A stretch of 64,000 nt of DNA, from NCBI GenBank assembly GCA_004335635.1, contig QAXH01005870.1, forward strand, positions 1 to 64,000, in the 5' to 3' direction. A program made the translations under genes and the position numbers. The notes below the pieces were generated by a model that saw only the letters and a program-made list of their open reading frames with translations, was not told where the DNA came from and made no database searches. This DNA is from Chloromonas sp. AAM2. Lineage: Eukaryota; Chlorophyta; Chlorophyceae; Chlamydomonadales; Chlamydomonadaceae. Below, piece after piece: positions 20,153-29,942 of the stretch (positions are counted from its first letter, which is position 1; every line of letters begins with the position of its first letter).

Positions 20153-21191
20153 GTGGTAATACCTCCTCAGGGAATACAAAGTTTTCATGTGGTTGGTCTT
20201 GAGCAGCCATCCAAGCACGAATACCTTCGTTTAATAAAATATTTTTTGTGTAGAATGTTTCAAATTCTGGATCTTCAGCTGCACGTAACTCTTGTGATAC
20301 GAAATCATATGCACGTAAGTTTAATGCTAAACCAACGATACCAATTGCACTAGTCCATAAACCTGTTACTGGTACAAATAACATAAAGAAGTGTAACCAA
20401 CGTTTGTTAGAAAATGCTACACCAAAAATTTGTGACCAGAAACGGTTAGCTGTAACCATTGAATACGTTTCTTCTGATTGTGTTGGTGTAAATGCACGGA
20501 ATGTGTTAGCTGCATCACCATCTTCGAATAACGTATTTTCTACTGTTGCACCATGAATAGCACAAAGTAAGGCACCACCTAAAATACCAGCAACACCCAT
20601 CATATGGAATGGATTTAATGTCCAGTTATGGAAACCTTGTAAGAATAATAAGAAACGGAAAATTGCTGCAACACCAAAACTTGGTGCAAAGAACCAACTA
20701 GCTTGACCTAATGGGTATAATAAGAATACTGAAACAAATACTGCAATTGGACCTGAGAAAGCAATTGCATTATATGGACGAATACCTACTAAACGTGCAA
20801 TTTCAAATTGACGTAAGCAGAATCCGATTAAACCAAATGCACCGTGTAAAGCAACAAATGTCCAAAGACCACCAATTTGACACCAACGTGTAAAATCACC
20901 TTGTGCTTCAGGACCCCATAAAAGTAATAACGAGTGTCCCATACTATTTGCTGGACTTGAAACAGCTGCTGTTAAAAAGTTACATCCTTCAAGGTAAGAA
21001 CTTGCTAAACCATGAGTATACCATGATGTAACAAAAGTTGTACCAGTCATCCAACCACCTGCTGCTAAGTAAGCAGTTGGGAATAATAATATACCTGACC
21101 AACCAACGAAGACAAATCGATCTTTCTTTAACCAATCATCTACTAGATCGAATAAGCCACGTTCTTGGTTTTGCCCAATAGCAATGGTCAT
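20136..21191 (-). CDS. psbD: Photosystem II D2 protein
   Basis: D2 pairs with D1 to form the PSII reaction centre. The 351-residue frame starts [20 protein letters not shown], has five membrane helices and ends [11 protein letters not shown]. Helix D and E residues for pheophytin, QA and non-heme iron are in the conserved [19 protein letters not shown] region. Its 3' end overlaps psbC, the ancient psbD-psbC arrangement. A shared -10 element lies about 80 bases upstream. Confidence 0.99.
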   Translation of the reverse strand: MTIAIGQNQERGLFDLVDDWLKKDRFVFVGWSGILLFPTAYLAAGGWMTGTTFVTSWYTHGLASSYLEGCNFLTAAVSSPANSMGHSLLLLWGPEAQGDFTRWCQIGGLWTFVALHGAFGLIGFCLRQFEIARLVGIRPYNAIAFSGPIAVFVSVFLLYPLGQASWFFAPSFGVAAIFRFLLFLQGFHNWTLNPFHMMGVAGILGGALLCAIHGATVENTLFEDGDAANTFRAFTPTQSEETYSMVTANRFWSQIFGVAFSNKRWLHFFMLFVPVTGLWTSAIGIVGLALNLRAYDFVSQELRAAEDPEFETFYTKNILLNEGIRAWMAAQDQPHENFVFPEEVLPRGNAL

Positions 21192-21264
21192 AAATAATCC
21201 TTTAATTAAATATTAATAGAGTAAACAATTAATAAATAAATTTTACTCTAGTCTTTTCAGCTTC

Positions 21265-21278
21265 TAATTATTATTATA
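21265..21278 (-). promoter_or_regulatory. psbD extended -10 element
   Basis: Reads TATAATAATAATTA on the minus strand, 74 to 87 bases before the psbD start, identical to the elements upstream of psaA and rbcL. A possible weak -35 (TTCAAT, 298-303) is 19 bases away. Confidence 0.4.
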
Positions 21279-21341
21279 TGTCAAATTATTTTAAAAAATT
21301 GAAATTTTTATTAATTTATATAAACGAATAAAAAATTTTTT

Positions 21342-21396
21342 AATTCTTATTTCTTTAAATTAACACGAAAAGGTTTAATTTAAAGAAATGAGAATT
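21342..21396 (-). terminator. psaI terminator hairpin
   Basis: A 21-bp inverted repeat with one mismatch and a 13-base loop (21342-21362 against 21376-21396), ending two bases past the psaI stop. Confidence 0.6.
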
Positions 21397-21398
21397 GA

Positions 21399-21509
21399 TT
21401 AGCTAATATCATCAATTTGAATATAGATAAATAATAATGCCATACTAAGTGCTGGAAAAACCAAACCAACAATAGGAACTAAAATTGAAGGTAAAAATGC
21501 AGCTGCCAT
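21399..21509 (-). CDS. psaI: Photosystem I subunit VIII
   Basis: A 36-residue single-helix protein, [20 protein letters not shown] followed by [11 protein letters not shown]. The SxLVPxVGLVFPAxxMAxLFxYI pattern is PsaI, which helps PsaL bind to PSI. Own hairpin terminator downstream. Confidence 0.96.
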   Translation of the reverse strand: MAAAFLPSILVPIVGLVFPALSMALLFIYIQIDDIS

Positions 21510-21705
21510 ATCTTATCTTAAAAAGTTTTTTTAATAAATAATTATCAATTTATTAAATTGATAATATTAATTGTATATGAAAAGAAGTTAGAATGAAACA
21601 TTAATATAAATCAAAAATTTAGATAGTTTTATAGTAAAATTAATATTATTAAATCTAATATTATTAATCTTAGAAACTTTACATATTATATTTTAGTTAT
21701 TAATT

Positions 21706-21840
21706 ATGGAAACTTTATTATTATCTCGTTTACCAGAAGCGTATATGATTTTTAGTCCAATTGTGGATGTATTACCCATTATTCCTGTTTTCTTCTTATT
21801 ATTAGCGTTTGTATGGCAAGCAGCAATTGGATTTAGATAA
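21706..21840 (+). CDS. psbK: Photosystem II subunit K
   Basis: A 44-residue precursor, [20 protein letters not shown] at the start; the mature part has the conserved [24 protein letters not shown], one membrane helix. PsbK sits beside CP43 in PSII. Confidence 0.97.
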   Translation: METLLLSRLPEAYMIFSPIVDVLPIIPVFFLLLAFVWQAAIGFR

Positions 21841-21930
21841 TTTTGAATTTATAATCAAAATTTATTGTTTTATGATTGTATAATTATCTATAATACAATA
21901 TTAATTTTTATATTTAAAAAATAACAATAA

Positions 21931-22044
21931 ATGGTAGAACCTTTATTATCGGGAATAGTTTTAGGATTAATTACTGTAAGTGCGTTAGGTTTATTTGTAG
22001 CAGCATTTTTACAGTATCGTCGTGGTAATCAATTTGAAGTTTAA
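21931..22044 (+). CDS. petG: Cytochrome b6f subunit 5
   Basis: A 37-residue one-helix protein, [20 protein letters not shown] then [26 protein letters not shown] and QYRRGNQ are diagnostic for PetG, needed for b6f stability. A 25-bp terminator hairpin follows directly. Confidence 0.98.
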   Translation: MVEPLLSGIVLGLITVSALGLFVAAFLQYRRGNQFEV

Positions 22045-22094
22045 CTTTTATTAGAATCTTACAAATTAAAATTTGTAAGATTCTAATAAAAGTT
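22043..22094 (+). terminator. petG terminator hairpin
   Basis: A perfect 25-bp stem with a 2-base loop (22043-22067 against 22070-22094) begins within the petG stop codon. Confidence 0.65.
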
Positions 22095-22209
22095 TTAATA
22101 TAATAAAAAATTAAATATTTTCATTTTTTATTTATTGACTTTTAAACAAGATATTAGTACCTTATATTTTAAAAAGTTAAGTGTTTAAACAAACTATCTT
22201 AAAATTATA

Positions 22210-22282
22210 GCTGGTGTAGCTCAATCGGTAGAGCAACGGATTTGTAATCCGTAGGTTGGGGGTTCAAGTCCCTTCACCAGCT
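22210..22282 (+). tRNA. trnT(ugu): tRNA-Thr(UGU)
   Basis: A 73-nt cloverleaf: acceptor GCTGGTG/CACCAGC, anticodon stem ACGGA/TCCGT around TTTGTAA (UGU), T loop TTCAAGT, discriminator U. First of a tRNA cluster. Confidence 0.95.
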
Positions 22283-22343
22283 TTAAGAAACTTAGTTAGT
22301 AGCCATTATTTATGTTAATTCAAAGTCGAAAGATTAAATATTA

Positions 22344-22416
22344 TAGGCCCAGTAGGAATCGAACCTACATTGGAAACTTAGAAGGTTTCTGTCCTAATCC
22401 ATTAGACGATAGGCCC
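22344..22416 (-). tRNA. trnR(ucu): tRNA-Arg(UCU)
   Basis: A 73-nt cloverleaf on the minus strand: acceptor GGGCCTA, anticodon stem GAAAC/GTTTC around CTTCTAA (UCU), T loop TTCGATT, discriminator A. Confidence 0.94.
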
Positions 22417-22426
22417 TTACATAATA

Positions 22427-22498
22427 TGGGTAATACAGGATTTGAACCTGTGACCTTCTGCTTGTAAGGCAGACACTCTACCGCTGAGTTAATTACCC
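22427..22498 (-). tRNA. trnV(uac): tRNA-Val(UAC)
   Basis: A 72-nt cloverleaf without an intron: acceptor GGGTAAT/ATTACCC, anticodon stem TCTGC/GCAGA around CTTACAA (UAC), T loop TTCAAAT, discriminator A. Confidence 0.95.
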
Positions 22499-22649
22499 AT
22501 TATTTGTAGTCGGAATATACATATATATATTTATACTGAAAAATGAACAGAACGTCAATATTAGAATTTTAAAATAAATATTTTATGTATATTTCATAAA
22601 ATCGAATATTGTTTTTTCATTATAAATATGATATGATATATGTATAGAA

Positions 22650-22731
22650 GGGTCGGTGCCCGAGTGGTTAAAGGGAGCGGATTGTAAATCCGTTGCGTTT
22701 CGCTACGTTGGTTCGAATCCAACTCGGCCCA
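22650..22731 (+). tRNA. trnY(gua): tRNA-Tyr(GUA)
   Basis: An 82-nt class II tRNA: acceptor GGGTCGG, anticodon stem GCGGA/TCCGT around TTGTAAA (GUA), long variable arm TTGCGTTTCGCTACG, T loop TTCGAAT, discriminator A. A long arm is normal for bacterial-type tRNA-Tyr. Confidence 0.95.
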
Positions 22732-22949
22732 TAATTTATTTGTAAAAAATTACTTTGAAATAAAATGAAAATTATAAAATATATCTTTTTTTATTTAAAA
22801 TAACTTATTGTTATTTTAAACAAATACTTATCATAATAATTAGACACAAAACGTCTCTTCTTTGAAAACGTATTTATTACAAATTAAAATTGTTTAAAAG
22901 TAGATCCTCATAACTCTAATTTAGTTCTATCTTTCGTTCTGAATAAACA

Positions 22950-23144
22950 TTATAATCCAGTCATAGCTCTAATAACTGCATATAAAATTATTATAAATAA
23001 ACACACTGTTAAAATTATAAGTCCACGTAATTTTTTAATTTTAAGTAAATTTTTAAATGGAGTTAAAATTATTAGAATTAAACCAGCTAAACTACTTATA
23101 AAAAAACGTGGGAAACGAGAGACATTACTCCAAAAATCATTCAT
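22950..23144 (-). CDS. ycf33: Ycf33, conserved thylakoid protein of unknown function
   Basis: A 64-residue protein starting [19 protein letters not shown], with two hydrophobic segments (about 14-30 and 43-60). The N-terminal [23 protein letters not shown] and the following TPFKNLLK identify Ycf33. The frame extends seven codons upstream to 23165, but the family starts at 23144. Function is not established. Confidence 0.92.
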   Translation of the reverse strand: MNDFWSNVSRFPRFFISSLAGLILIILTPFKNLLKIKKLRGLIILTVCLFIIILYAVIRAMTGL

Positions 23145-23283
23145 AGTACAAATTATAAACATCAATTTCTTATTATAATTATATATAAATATTAACTTCC
23201 TTGCAAAATTCTCATTTCTGTTAATAAATAGTATTATATTTTAATTGATTTATGGTAGAATCCTTTATAAGAAAGTAGTTTAA

Positions 23284-23356
23284 GGCTCTGTAGCTCAGTG
23301 GTTAGAGCAGGGGATTCATAAGCCCAAGGTCGTAAGTTCAAATCTCACCAGAGCCA
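23284..23356 (+). tRNA. trnM(cau): tRNA-Met(CAU), elongator
   Basis: A 73-nt cloverleaf: acceptor GGCTCTG/CAGAGCC, D arm GCTC/GAGC, anticodon loop TTCATAA (CAU), discriminator A. Acceptor and D arm match elongator Met. The anticodon stem is weak: GGGGA opposite GCCCA leaves G-A at 27-43 and A-G at 31-39, and the T stem has one A-C. It is still the best elongator Met candidate here, since trnfM is at 30453. Confidence 0.88.
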
Positions 23357-23407
23357 TCTACTTTAAGATGCATAACATTTTAAATAATTTTTAAGTTGAT
23401 TAATCTA

Positions 23408-23493
23408 GGAGAAATGGCTGAGTGGTCGAAAGCAATAGATTGCTAATCTATCGTACAATTTTTGTACCCAGGGTTCGAATCCCTGTTTCTCCT
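23408..23493 (+). tRNA. trnS(gcu): tRNA-Ser(GCU)
   Basis: An 86-nt class II tRNA: acceptor GGAGAAA/TTTCTCC, anticodon stem ATAGA/TCTAT around TTGCTAA (GCU), long variable arm GTACAATTTTTGTAC, T loop TTCGAAT. Confidence 0.95.
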
Positions 23494-23579
23494 TCATTAA
23501 CTTTATTAAAAATTAGAACGAATAAAAAGTTGACATATTTAGAAAATAAGTTACACTCAATAATTATAAACTATATTTT

Positions 23580-23653
23580 GGGATTGTAGTTCAATTGGTT
23601 AGAGCACCGCCCTGTCACGGCGGAAGTTGCGAGTTCGAGTCTCGTCAGTCCCG
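23580..23653 (+). tRNA. trnD(guc): tRNA-Asp(GUC)
   Basis: A 74-nt cloverleaf: acceptor GGGATTG with CAGTCCC, anticodon stem CCGCC/GGCGG around CTGTCAC (GUC), T loop TTCGAGT, discriminator G as expected for Asp. Confidence 0.95.
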
Positions 23654-23678
23654 TTAATTGTTAATCATTAAAATAAAG

Positions 23679-23720
23679 ACTATTTAATAATAATATTTTT
23701 CATATTATTATTAAATAGTT
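23679..23720 (-). terminator. petM terminator hairpin
   Basis: A 19-bp inverted repeat (23679-23697 against 23702-23720, one G-T) directly past the petM stop; it could also serve trnD on the other strand. Confidence 0.55.
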
Positions 23721-23721
23721 T

Positions 23722-23850
23722 TTATTCGCCTTGAACCTTTAATAAGGCAAATCCTAAAGAAAGACCAAATAAAGTCATAAAGAAACAGATAACCGCTGCG
23801 TTAACAATTTCTGGACTTGCATACGGGAATATTGCTTTGATTAATTCCAT
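23722..23850 (-). CDS. petM: Cytochrome b6f subunit 7
   Basis: A 42-residue protein, MELIKAIFPYASPEIVNAAV at the start and GLSLGFALLKVQGE at the end. The single helix ending in LGFxLLKVQG is typical of PetM; the N-terminus is longer than in cyanobacteria. It lies upstream of nothing but its terminator and follows petN on the same strand. Confidence 0.85.
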   Translation of the reverse strand: MELIKAIFPYASPEIVNAAVICFFMTLFGLSLGFALLKVQGE

Positions 23851-23883
23851 ATTTTTTTTTAATGTTACAAAAAGTTTTAATAA

Positions 23884-23973
23884 TTAGAAACCATTTCGAG
23901 CCCAAACGGTTAATGCTAATGAAAATGTAAACATTGTCATTAAGCCGGCCCATCCTAGACTTATAATATCCAT
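23884..23973 (-). CDS. petN: Cytochrome b6f subunit 8
   Basis: A 29-residue one-helix protein: [20 protein letters not shown] then LTVWARNGF. The MDIxSLGWAxLMxxFTFSLxLxVWxRxG pattern is diagnostic for PetN. Start lies 33 bases before petM. Confidence 0.98.
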   Translation of the reverse strand: MDIISLGWAGLMTMFTFSLALTVWARNGF

Positions 23974-24002
23974 AGATCTATATTTTAATTTATTTAATTT
24001 TT

Positions 24003-24036
24003 ATAATTTAAAAGGATTTTAAACCTTTTAAATTAT
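24003..24036 (-). terminator. psbH terminator hairpin
   Basis: A 13-bp inverted repeat with an 8-base loop (24003-24015 against 24024-24036), 18 bases past the psbH stop. Confidence 0.5.
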
Positions 24037-24054
24037 TTTATAATTATATTGTAA

Positions 24055-24258
24055 TTATACAATACCATTTGTCCAATCAACATCAATATCATCAATAATT
24101 AATGATGAATTATAAATTTGTAAAATAATTAGTAAAAATACTAAGAATGCCGCCATTGTAATACCCATAAGTGGAGTTGTTCCCCAACCTGGAGCAACTT
24201 TACCATATTCAGCATTTAGTGGGCGTAAAATTTCACCTAATCTTGTTCGTAATGCCAT
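24055..24258 (-). CDS. psbH: Photosystem II subunit H
   Basis: A 67-residue PSII phosphoprotein homologue beside CP47: starts [20 protein letters not shown], then the conserved [13 protein letters not shown] and one membrane helix at about 32-50. The LGxxLRPLNSEYGKVxPGWGTTPxMG signature is complete. Gene order psbB-psbT-psbN(opposite)-psbH is the ancestral one. Confidence 0.98.
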   Translation of the reverse strand: MALRTRLGEILRPLNAEYGKVAPGWGTTPLMGITMAAFLVFLLIILQIYNSSLIIDDIDVDWTNGIV

Positions 24259-24341
24259 AAAAATATTTATATTGTTAATAAATTAATTTTTCTAGTATAT
24301 GTTATATAATATTAAAATGTTAATTTAAATAAATATATAAC

Positions 24342-24473
24342 ATGGAAACAGCAACTATTATCGTAATTTTTGTATCAAGTTTACTCTTAGGAATTACCGC
24401 ATATTCTATTTATACTGCGTTTGGACCATCATCAAAAAATTTACGTGATCCATTCGAAGAACATGAGGATTAA
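24342..24473 (+). CDS. psbN: PsbN, photosystem II assembly protein
   Basis: A 43-residue protein starting [17 protein letters not shown] and ending [10 protein letters not shown]. The [25 protein letters not shown] end is diagnostic. PsbN acts in PSII reaction-centre assembly. It lies on the opposite strand between psbT and psbH, as in most plastids. Confidence 0.98.
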   Translation: METATIIVIFVSSLLLGITAYSIYTAFGPSSKNLRDPFEEHED

Positions 24474-24508
24474 AAAAATAAAACCAATAAATTGGTTTTA
24501 TTTTTTAA
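24471..24508. terminator. Bidirectional terminator psbN / psbT
   Basis: An inverted repeat of about 17 bp around the centre AATAAATT overlaps the stop codons of the convergent genes psbN and psbT. Runs of A and T at both ends suit termination in both directions. Confidence 0.55.
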
Positions 24509-24596
24509 TAATTCGAGGTGTCTCTCTAAAGAATACGGCAAAGAAAATTACAATTAAAGTACCGATAAGTAAAAATGTATAAACTAACGCTTCCAT
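24498..24596 (-). CDS. psbT: Photosystem II subunit T
   Basis: A 32-residue single-helix PSII subunit, [20 protein letters not shown] then [12 protein letters not shown]. [27 protein letters not shown] is the family pattern. It follows psbB by 52 bases on the same strand, its usual place. Confidence 0.98.
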   Translation of the reverse strand: MEALVYTFLLIGTLIVIFFAVFFRETPRIIKK

Positions 24597-24648
24597 TGTT
24601 TAATCCTATTTAAATATAAAGAAACTTAACAAACTGACTGTATTATAA

Positions 24649-26178
24649 TTATACAGCACCTTGTTTTTTCGTTGATTTATCACCAAGTTTTTGGAATGCA
24701 CCAAATTCTACCTGCTCTGTAACTTCTGCACCAATACCAGTGAATACATCACGGAAAATTGTTCGACCACCATGCCATAAATGACCAAAGAAGAATAATA
24801 AAGCAAAGTTAGCATGGCCAAAAGTATACCAACCACGTGGACTACTTCTGAATACACCATCAGATTCTAAACTTGTTCTATCAAATTCGAATACTTCTCC
24901 TAATTGTGCTTTACGAGCGAATTTTTTAACTGTTGGTGCATCTTTAAATGTTTGACCATTTAGTTTACCACCATAAAAATCAACAGTTACTCCAACTTGT
25001 TCAATACTATATTTTGATTCTGCTCGACGGAATGGAATATCCGCACGAATAATACCATCTTTATCAACTAAAATAACTGGGAATGTTTCAAAGAAGGCTG
25101 GCATACGACGAACTGTTAATTCACGACCTTCTTGATCTCGGAAAATTGGATGACCTAGCCACGCTTCAGCAATACCATCTCCTTTATTCATTGCACCAGC
25201 ACGGAATAAACCACCTTTCGCTGGATTATTTCCAATGTAATCATAGAATGCTAATTTATCTGGAATTCGTGACCATGCTTGACTTTCAGATAATCCTTCA
25301 CTTACTGATGCTTCAACTTGTCGCTCAATTTCTTGTTGGAAATATCCACTATCCCATTGATAACGAGTTGGACCAAATAATTCAATTGGAGTTGCTGCTG
25401 CACCATACCACATTGTACCTGAAGTAACAAACGCAGCAAAGAATACAGCTGAAATACTACTTGATAAAACTGTTTCAATATTACCCATACGTAATGCACG
25501 ATATAACCGTTGAGGTGGACGTACATTTAAATGGAAAATACCAGCTAAAATACCAAGAATACCGGCTGCAATATGATGAGAGGCAATACCACCAGGGTTG
25601 AATGGGTTAAAACCTTCTGCACCCCAAGCTGGAGCTACAGGTTGTACTTTACCTGTAATACCAAATGCATCTGAAACCCAAATACCAGGGCCAAAGAAAC
25701 CAGTAACATGGAATGCTCCAAAACCAAAACATAAGATGCCTGATAACAGTAAGTGAATACCAAAAATTTTCGGTAAGTCTAAAGCAGGCTCACCTGTTCT
25801 TGGATCACGGAATAATTCTAAATCCCAATATACCCAGTGCCAAATAGCTGCTAAGAAACACATACCTGATAGAATAATATGTGATAATGCAACACCTTCG
25901 AAACTCCAAATACCAGGGTTTGAAACACTCTCACCAGTAATACTCCAACCACCCCAAGAATCAGTAATACCTAAACGTGTCATAAAAGGCATAACAAACA
26001 TACCTTGACGCCACATTGGATTTAAAACAGGATCTGATGGATCAAATACTGCTAATTCGTATAATGCCATTGATCCAGCCCAACCTGCAACTAAACCAGT
26101 GTGCATAATATGCACAGCAATTAATCGTCCAGGGTCATTTAAAACAACAGTGTGAACACGATACCATGGTAATGCCAT
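24649..26178 (-). CDS. psbB: Photosystem II CP47 protein
   Basis: CP47 is the inner antenna protein next to D2. The 509-residue frame starts [20 protein letters not shown], has six membrane helices with the chlorophyll-ligand histidines, and a large lumenal loop (about 260-440). Length is normal. It leads the psbB-psbT-psbH group; a -10-like element lies about 70-80 bases upstream. Confidence 0.99.
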   Translation of the reverse strand: MALPWYRVHTVVLNDPGRLIAVHIMHTGLVAGWAGSMALYELAVFDPSDPVLNPMWRQGMFVMPFMTRLGITDSWGGWSITGESVSNPGIWSFEGVALSHIILSGMCFLAAIWHWVYWDLELFRDPRTGEPALDLPKIFGIHLLLSGILCFGFGAFHVTGFFGPGIWVSDAFGITGKVQPVAPAWGAEGFNPFNPGGIASHHIAAGILGILAGIFHLNVRPPQRLYRALRMGNIETVLSSSISAVFFAAFVTSGTMWYGAAATPIELFGPTRYQWDSGYFQQEIERQVEASVSEGLSESQAWSRIPDKLAFYDYIGNNPAKGGLFRAGAMNKGDGIAEAWLGHPIFRDQEGRELTVRRMPAFFETFPVILVDKDGIIRADIPFRRAESKYSIEQVGVTVDFYGGKLNGQTFKDAPTVKKFARKAQLGEVFEFDRTSLESDGVFRSSPRGWYTFGHANFALLFFFGHLWHGGRTIFRDVFTGIGAEVTEQVEFGAFQKLGDKSTKKQGAV

Positions 26179-26478
26179 AGTAATACATTCCTCAATATAA
26201 ATAATGGTTTTTGACTTTCTTACAACTAAACTACATAAAGTTAGCTAATATATTATTATAAGCAAAGATCAAAAAAATTAATTAATTTAATTTTAATCAA
26301 CGATAAATATTGGTTCTTTAATAAACATTATTAAATAAAAAATCTTAAATATTGACTTTACTTGTCTAAAATCTTGAAATACAGTACACTAAAAAATAAA
26401 TAACTATAATTATCTTTATTGATTTTTCATTATTTTATAAATTTTTTAAACTTTTATATTAAATAACAAATTACTTTT
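26179..26478. other. psbB-rps14 divergent spacer
   Basis: A 300-base spacer between psbB (minus) and rps14 (plus). It holds the psbB -10-like element at 26246-26260 (TATAATAATATATTA on the minus strand) and is otherwise AT-rich with no gene seen. Confidence 0.4.
26246..26260 (-). promoter_or_regulatory. psbB -10-like element
   Basis: TATAATAATATATTA on the minus strand, 68 to 82 bases before psbB, a one-step variant of the element at psaA, psbD and rbcL. No clear -35. Confidence 0.3.
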
Positions 26479-26781
26479 ATGGCAAAAAAAAGTATGATCG
26501 AACGTGAGAAAAAACGCATTAAATTACATAAAAAATATGCGCTAAAAAGATCTATTTTATTAAAAAAATATCAAAATGAAGAGAGTTTTAATTTAAAACT
26601 AGAACTACATTCAAAATTACAAAAACTACCTCGAAACAGTTCTAAAACAAGAATTCGAAATCGATGTTGGAAAACAGGCAGACCACGTGGCTTTTTTAGA
26701 GATTTTGGTGTATCACGTCATGTTTTACGTGAAATGAGTCATCAATGTTTATTACCTGGTGTTACAAAATCAAGTTGGTAA
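26479..26781 (+). CDS. rps14: Ribosomal protein S14
   Basis: A 100-residue small-subunit protein, basic, starting [20 protein letters not shown]. The C-terminal [21 protein letters not shown] segment is the S14 signature and it ends [10 protein letters not shown]. Family length. It lacks the two CxxC pairs of zinc-type S14, so it is the zinc-free type. Confidence 0.98.
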   Translation: MAKKSMIEREKKRIKLHKKYALKRSILLKKYQNEESFNLKLELHSKLQKLPRNSSKTRIRNRCWKTGRPRGFFRDFGVSRHVLREMSHQCLLPGVTKSSW

Positions 26782-26939
26782 TTAGAAATTAATTAAATTA
26801 AAATAGATGATTTTTACTAATTTAATTTACAATAAAGTATATAACGTTAAAATATTTAATTAAACGCTTTTGTTACAATTTAACATACGATAGTCTTTAG
26901 AATAAAAAAAATCTTTATTTAAAAATCAAGGAGTTTCAA

Positions 26940-27032
26940 ATGATTTATGATTCACAAGTTTATACTGCATTATGTGTTGCTTTATTAGCTGGAATTTTAG
27001 CTATTAGATTAGGTTCAACACTTTACGAGTAA
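26940..27032 (+). CDS. psaM: Photosystem I subunit XII
   Basis: A 30-residue single-helix PSI subunit: MIYDSQVYTALCVALLAGIL then AIRLGSTLYE. The SQVYxALxxALLAxxLAxxLxxxLY pattern is PsaM. AAGGAG lies ten bases upstream. Confidence 0.95.
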   Translation: MIYDSQVYTALCVALLAGILAIRLGSTLYE

Positions 27033-27100
27033 GACATATATAACTTAAGAAGAAATTAGTCATTAAAAAAACTTTTTATATTAATAATTAATAACAAGCT

Positions 27101-28162
27101 ATGGTAACCGAAGATTTAAAGAAATTTGATAGTCCAGTTTTTCCGTTCACAGCAATTGTTGGACAAGAAGAAATGAAATTAGCTCTACAATTAAATATTA
27201 TTGATCCAAAAATTGGTGGAGTGATGATCATGGGCGATCGAGGAACAGGCAAATCAACAACAATTCGTGCAATTGCTGATTTACTTCCAGAAATTGAAGT
27301 GGTAAAAGATGATCCATTTAATTCTCATAAATCTGATTTAGATTTAATGGGGAATGAAGTAAAAACAGCAGTTCAAAATAATGAATCTATTGAAACTGAA
27401 TTTATTAAAATTCCAATGGTTGATTTACCACTAGGTGCAACAGAAGATCGAGTTTGTGGAACAATTGATATTGAAAAAGCTTTAACAGAAGGGGTGAAAG
27501 CATTTGAACCTGGGTTATTAGCAAAAGCAAATCGGGGACTTCTTTATGTAGATGAGGTAAATTTATTAGATGATCATTTAGTTGATATTTTATTGGATTC
27601 AGCAGCATCAGGTTGGAATACTGTTGAACGAGAAGGTATTTCAATTCGCCACCCAGCTCGTTTTGTTTTAGTAGGATCAGGAAATCCTGAAGAGGGAGAA
27701 TTACGTCCTCAATTATTAGATCGCTTTGGTATGCATGCTGAAATTCGAACTGTAAAAGATCCTATTTTACGTGTAAAAGTAGTGGAAGAAAGAACATCAT
27801 TTGATCAGTCACCAATGGTTTGGCTTGAAAACTATGAAGCTCAACAACGAGAATTACGTGATCGTATTGTTACAGCTCAAAAACTATTACCATCAGTTGA
27901 AATTGATTATGATTTACGACTAAAAATTTCGGAAGTTTGTAGTCGATTAGATGTGGATGGATTACGTGGTGATATTGTAACAAATCGTGCTGCAAAAGCT
28001 CATGCTGCGTACAATGGACGTGATAAAGTTACATTAGAAGATATTTCAAGCATTATTACTTTATGTTTACGTCATCGTTTAAGAAAAGATCCATTAGAAT
28101 CTATTGATTCAGGTGATAAAGTATCTAAAGTTTTTAACGAGATTTTTGAAATTGAAGAATAA
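27101..28162 (+). CDS. chlI: Magnesium chelatase subunit I
   Basis: The AAA+ ATPase subunit of Mg-chelatase, which inserts Mg into protoporphyrin IX at the start of chlorophyll synthesis, working with nucleus-encoded ChlD and ChlH. The 353-residue frame has Walker A GDRGTGKST (45-53), Walker B in GLLYVDEVNLL (about 146-156) and the arginine-finger region RPQLLDRFG. Family length. It stands between psaM and secG on the plus strand. Confidence 0.98.
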   Translation: MVTEDLKKFDSPVFPFTAIVGQEEMKLALQLNIIDPKIGGVMIMGDRGTGKSTTIRAIADLLPEIEVVKDDPFNSHKSDLDLMGNEVKTAVQNNESIETEFIKIPMVDLPLGATEDRVCGTIDIEKALTEGVKAFEPGLLAKANRGLLYVDEVNLLDDHLVDILLDSAASGWNTVEREGISIRHPARFVLVGSGNPEEGELRPQLLDRFGMHAEIRTVKDPILRVKVVEERTSFDQSPMVWLENYEAQQRELRDRIVTAQKLLPSVEIDYDLRLKISEVCSRLDVDGLRGDIVTNRAAKAHAAYNGRDKVTLEDISSIITLCLRHRLRKDPLESIDSGDKVSKVFNEIFEIEE

Positions 28163-28201
28163 TTCGTTCATAGATTAAAATTTTTGAAACAAACTTAAAC
28201 C

Positions 28202-28414
28202 ATGTTAAAACCAATTGGGTTTTTTATAAGTATTTTATTAATTGTAATTATTTTTTTACGAGTACCACAAGAAAATGTAGGATTATCAAGCTTTGCAACA
28301 AAAAGTGACTTACTTGGTTCTCCTAGTTCGGCTGAACGATCTTTAAATATCTTAACTGGATTAGGAATTATAATTTATTTCAGTATCGCAATTCAATTAA
28401 ATTTAGTATCTTAA
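28202..28414 (+). CDS. secG: SecG-like preprotein translocase subunit
   Basis: A 70-residue protein with two membrane helices (about 4-20 and 48-66) joined by a loop with [18 protein letters not shown]. This is the SecG/Ycf47 layout, a small subunit of the SecYEG channel in the thylakoid membrane. Starts 39 bases after chlI, likely in the same transcript. Confidence 0.85.
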   Translation: MLKPIGFFISILLIVIIFLRVPQENVGLSSFATKSDLLGSPSSAERSLNILTGLGIIIYFSIAIQLNLVS

Positions 28415-28479
28415 TTCGATTAGTTTCTATTTTTCAAATTGTAAAATAGGAAAATATTATAAGAAAAAAGAATACAAAA

Positions 28480-28520
28480 ATTAAATTGTTATTACATTAA
28501 AAGAGTAATAACAATTTAAT
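28480..28520. terminator. Terminator between secG and petD
   Basis: A perfect 16-bp inverted repeat with a 9-base loop (28480-28495 against 28505-28520), four bases past the petD stop and 65 past secG; it can serve both convergent transcripts. Confidence 0.6.
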
Positions 28521-28524
28521 TTTT

Positions 28525-29007
28525 TTACCAGAATCCTAATGAAATTGCTTTGTCAATCGGTAAACAAGCGCCAATTCCTAACCACACAGCTACAAAGAAC
28601 CCAGCAACAAACGCTAAACTTGCGATTGGTCGACGGAATGGGTTTTGGAATTTATTAACATTCTCAATGAATGGTACTGTAATCAAACCTAATGGTACTG
28701 ATGCCATAGCTACTACACCTAACAATTTATTAGGTAATACACGTAATAAATTAAATGTTGGGAAGAAATACCATTCTGGTAAAATTTCTAATGGTGTGTT
28801 AAATGGATCTGCTGGTTCACCTAATGGTGTCGGTGATAAAACCGATAAACCAACAACACATGCGAATATACCCAACATAGTAACGGGGAAGATATATAAA
28901 ATATCATTTGGCCATGCAGGCTCACCGTAATAGTTATGACCCATTCCTTTAGCTAATTTTGCTCGTAATTTTGGATCAGTTAAATCTGGTTTTTTAATTA
29001 CTGACAT
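28525..29007 (-). CDS. petD: Cytochrome b6f subunit IV
   Basis: A 160-residue protein with three membrane helices, starting [20 protein letters not shown]. It carries the conserved [21 protein letters not shown] near residues 77-97, part of the Qo site. No intron, unlike land-plant petD. It follows petB on the same strand. Confidence 0.99.
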   Translation of the reverse strand: MSVIKKPDLTDPKLRAKLAKGMGHNYYGEPAWPNDILYIFPVTMLGIFACVVGLSVLSPTPLGEPADPFNTPLEILPEWYFFPTFNLLRVLPNKLLGVVAMASVPLGLITVPFIENVNKFQNPFRRPIASLAFVAGFFVAVWLGIGACLPIDKAISLGFW

Positions 29008-29103
29008 AATGAAATTTATTAATTTATATTTATTTTATTTGATTTCGTATTTCTTAATTGGTAAAATTTTTTTAGTGTTTAACTAAATAAAATTTATATA
29101 AAA

Positions 29104-29751
29104 TTATAAAGGTCCTGAAATACCTTGTTTACGAATCATTAAGAAATGAGTTAACATTAAAACAGCTGCAGCTAATGGTAAAACAAATGTATGTGCACTA
29201 TAAAAACGTGTTAAAGTACTTTGACCTACACTTTCTCCACCACGTAATAATAAAACAAGTGGTGGTCCAACGACTGGAACTGCTGCTGGTACACCTGTTA
29301 CAATTTTACACGCCCAGAATCCAACTTGATCCCATGGTAAAGAATAACCTGTAACACCAAATGAAACCGTTACAACAGCTAACGTTACACCGGTAACCCA
29401 CGTTAACTCACGAGGCTTTTTGAATCCACCAGTTAAGTATACTCGGAAAACATGTAAAACTAACATAAGTACCATCATACTCGCTGACCAACGATGAATT
29501 GATCGAATTAACCAGCCAAAATTAACACTTGTCATAATATATTCAACTGAAGCAAAAGCATCTACTACACTTGGACGGTAATAGAACGTCATTGCAAATC
29601 CAGTTGCAACTTGTATTAAAAAACATGTCAATACAAGTCCACCAAAACAATAAAAAATATTTACATGCGGTGGAACATATTTACTAGAGATATCATCCGC
29701 AATTGCTTGAACTTCTAGACGTTCTTCAAACCAATCATATATTTTACTCAT
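29104..29751 (-). CDS. petB: Cytochrome b6
   Basis: A 215-residue membrane protein that binds the two b hemes and heme c of the b6f complex. It starts [20 protein letters not shown], has four helices, two pairs of histidine ligands (in [21 protein letters not shown] and AHTFVLP / [13 protein letters not shown]), and Cys35 in YCFGG for heme c. No intron. First gene of petB-petD. Confidence 0.99.
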   Translation of the reverse strand: MSKIYDWFEERLEVQAIADDISSKYVPPHVNIFYCFGGLVLTCFLIQVATGFAMTFYYRPSVVDAFASVEYIMTSVNFGWLIRSIHRWSASMMVLMLVLHVFRVYLTGGFKKPRELTWVTGVTLAVVTVSFGVTGYSLPWDQVGFWACKIVTGVPAAVPVVGPPLVLLLRGGESVGQSTLTRFYSAHTFVLPLAAAVLMLTHFLMIRKQGISGPL

Positions 29752-29819
29752 AACGAAATTTTTTTCAAAAATTTTACACAGTTAAGCAAAACATTTTTTT
29801 AATTTCAGTTGAAATTTAA

Positions 29820-29907
29820 AGGCGAGAGTGGGATTCGAACCCACGGAACCCGCAAAGATTCATCTGATTTCAAATCAGACGCAATCGACCAACTCTGCCA
29901 TCTCGCC
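29820..29907 (-). tRNA. trnS(uga): tRNA-Ser(UGA)
   Basis: An 88-nt class II tRNA on the minus strand: acceptor GGCGAGA, anticodon stem TCTGA/TCAGA around TTTGAAA (UGA), long variable arm, T loop TTCGAAT. The discriminator is U, as in trnS(gcu) here. Confidence 0.94.
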
Positions 29908-29942
29908 AAAAGATTAGCTACAAAACTAATCTTAAAAATTAA

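Noticed and set aside
28550..28930. 126-codon frame on the plus strand
   Set aside because: Lies wholly antisense to petD; composition (many Asn, Gly, Pro) is that of a reverse-complement shadow.
29104..29751. Introns in petB, petD, ycf3, atpF, trnK or trnV
   Set aside because: All are continuous here; no group II intron boundaries were seen.
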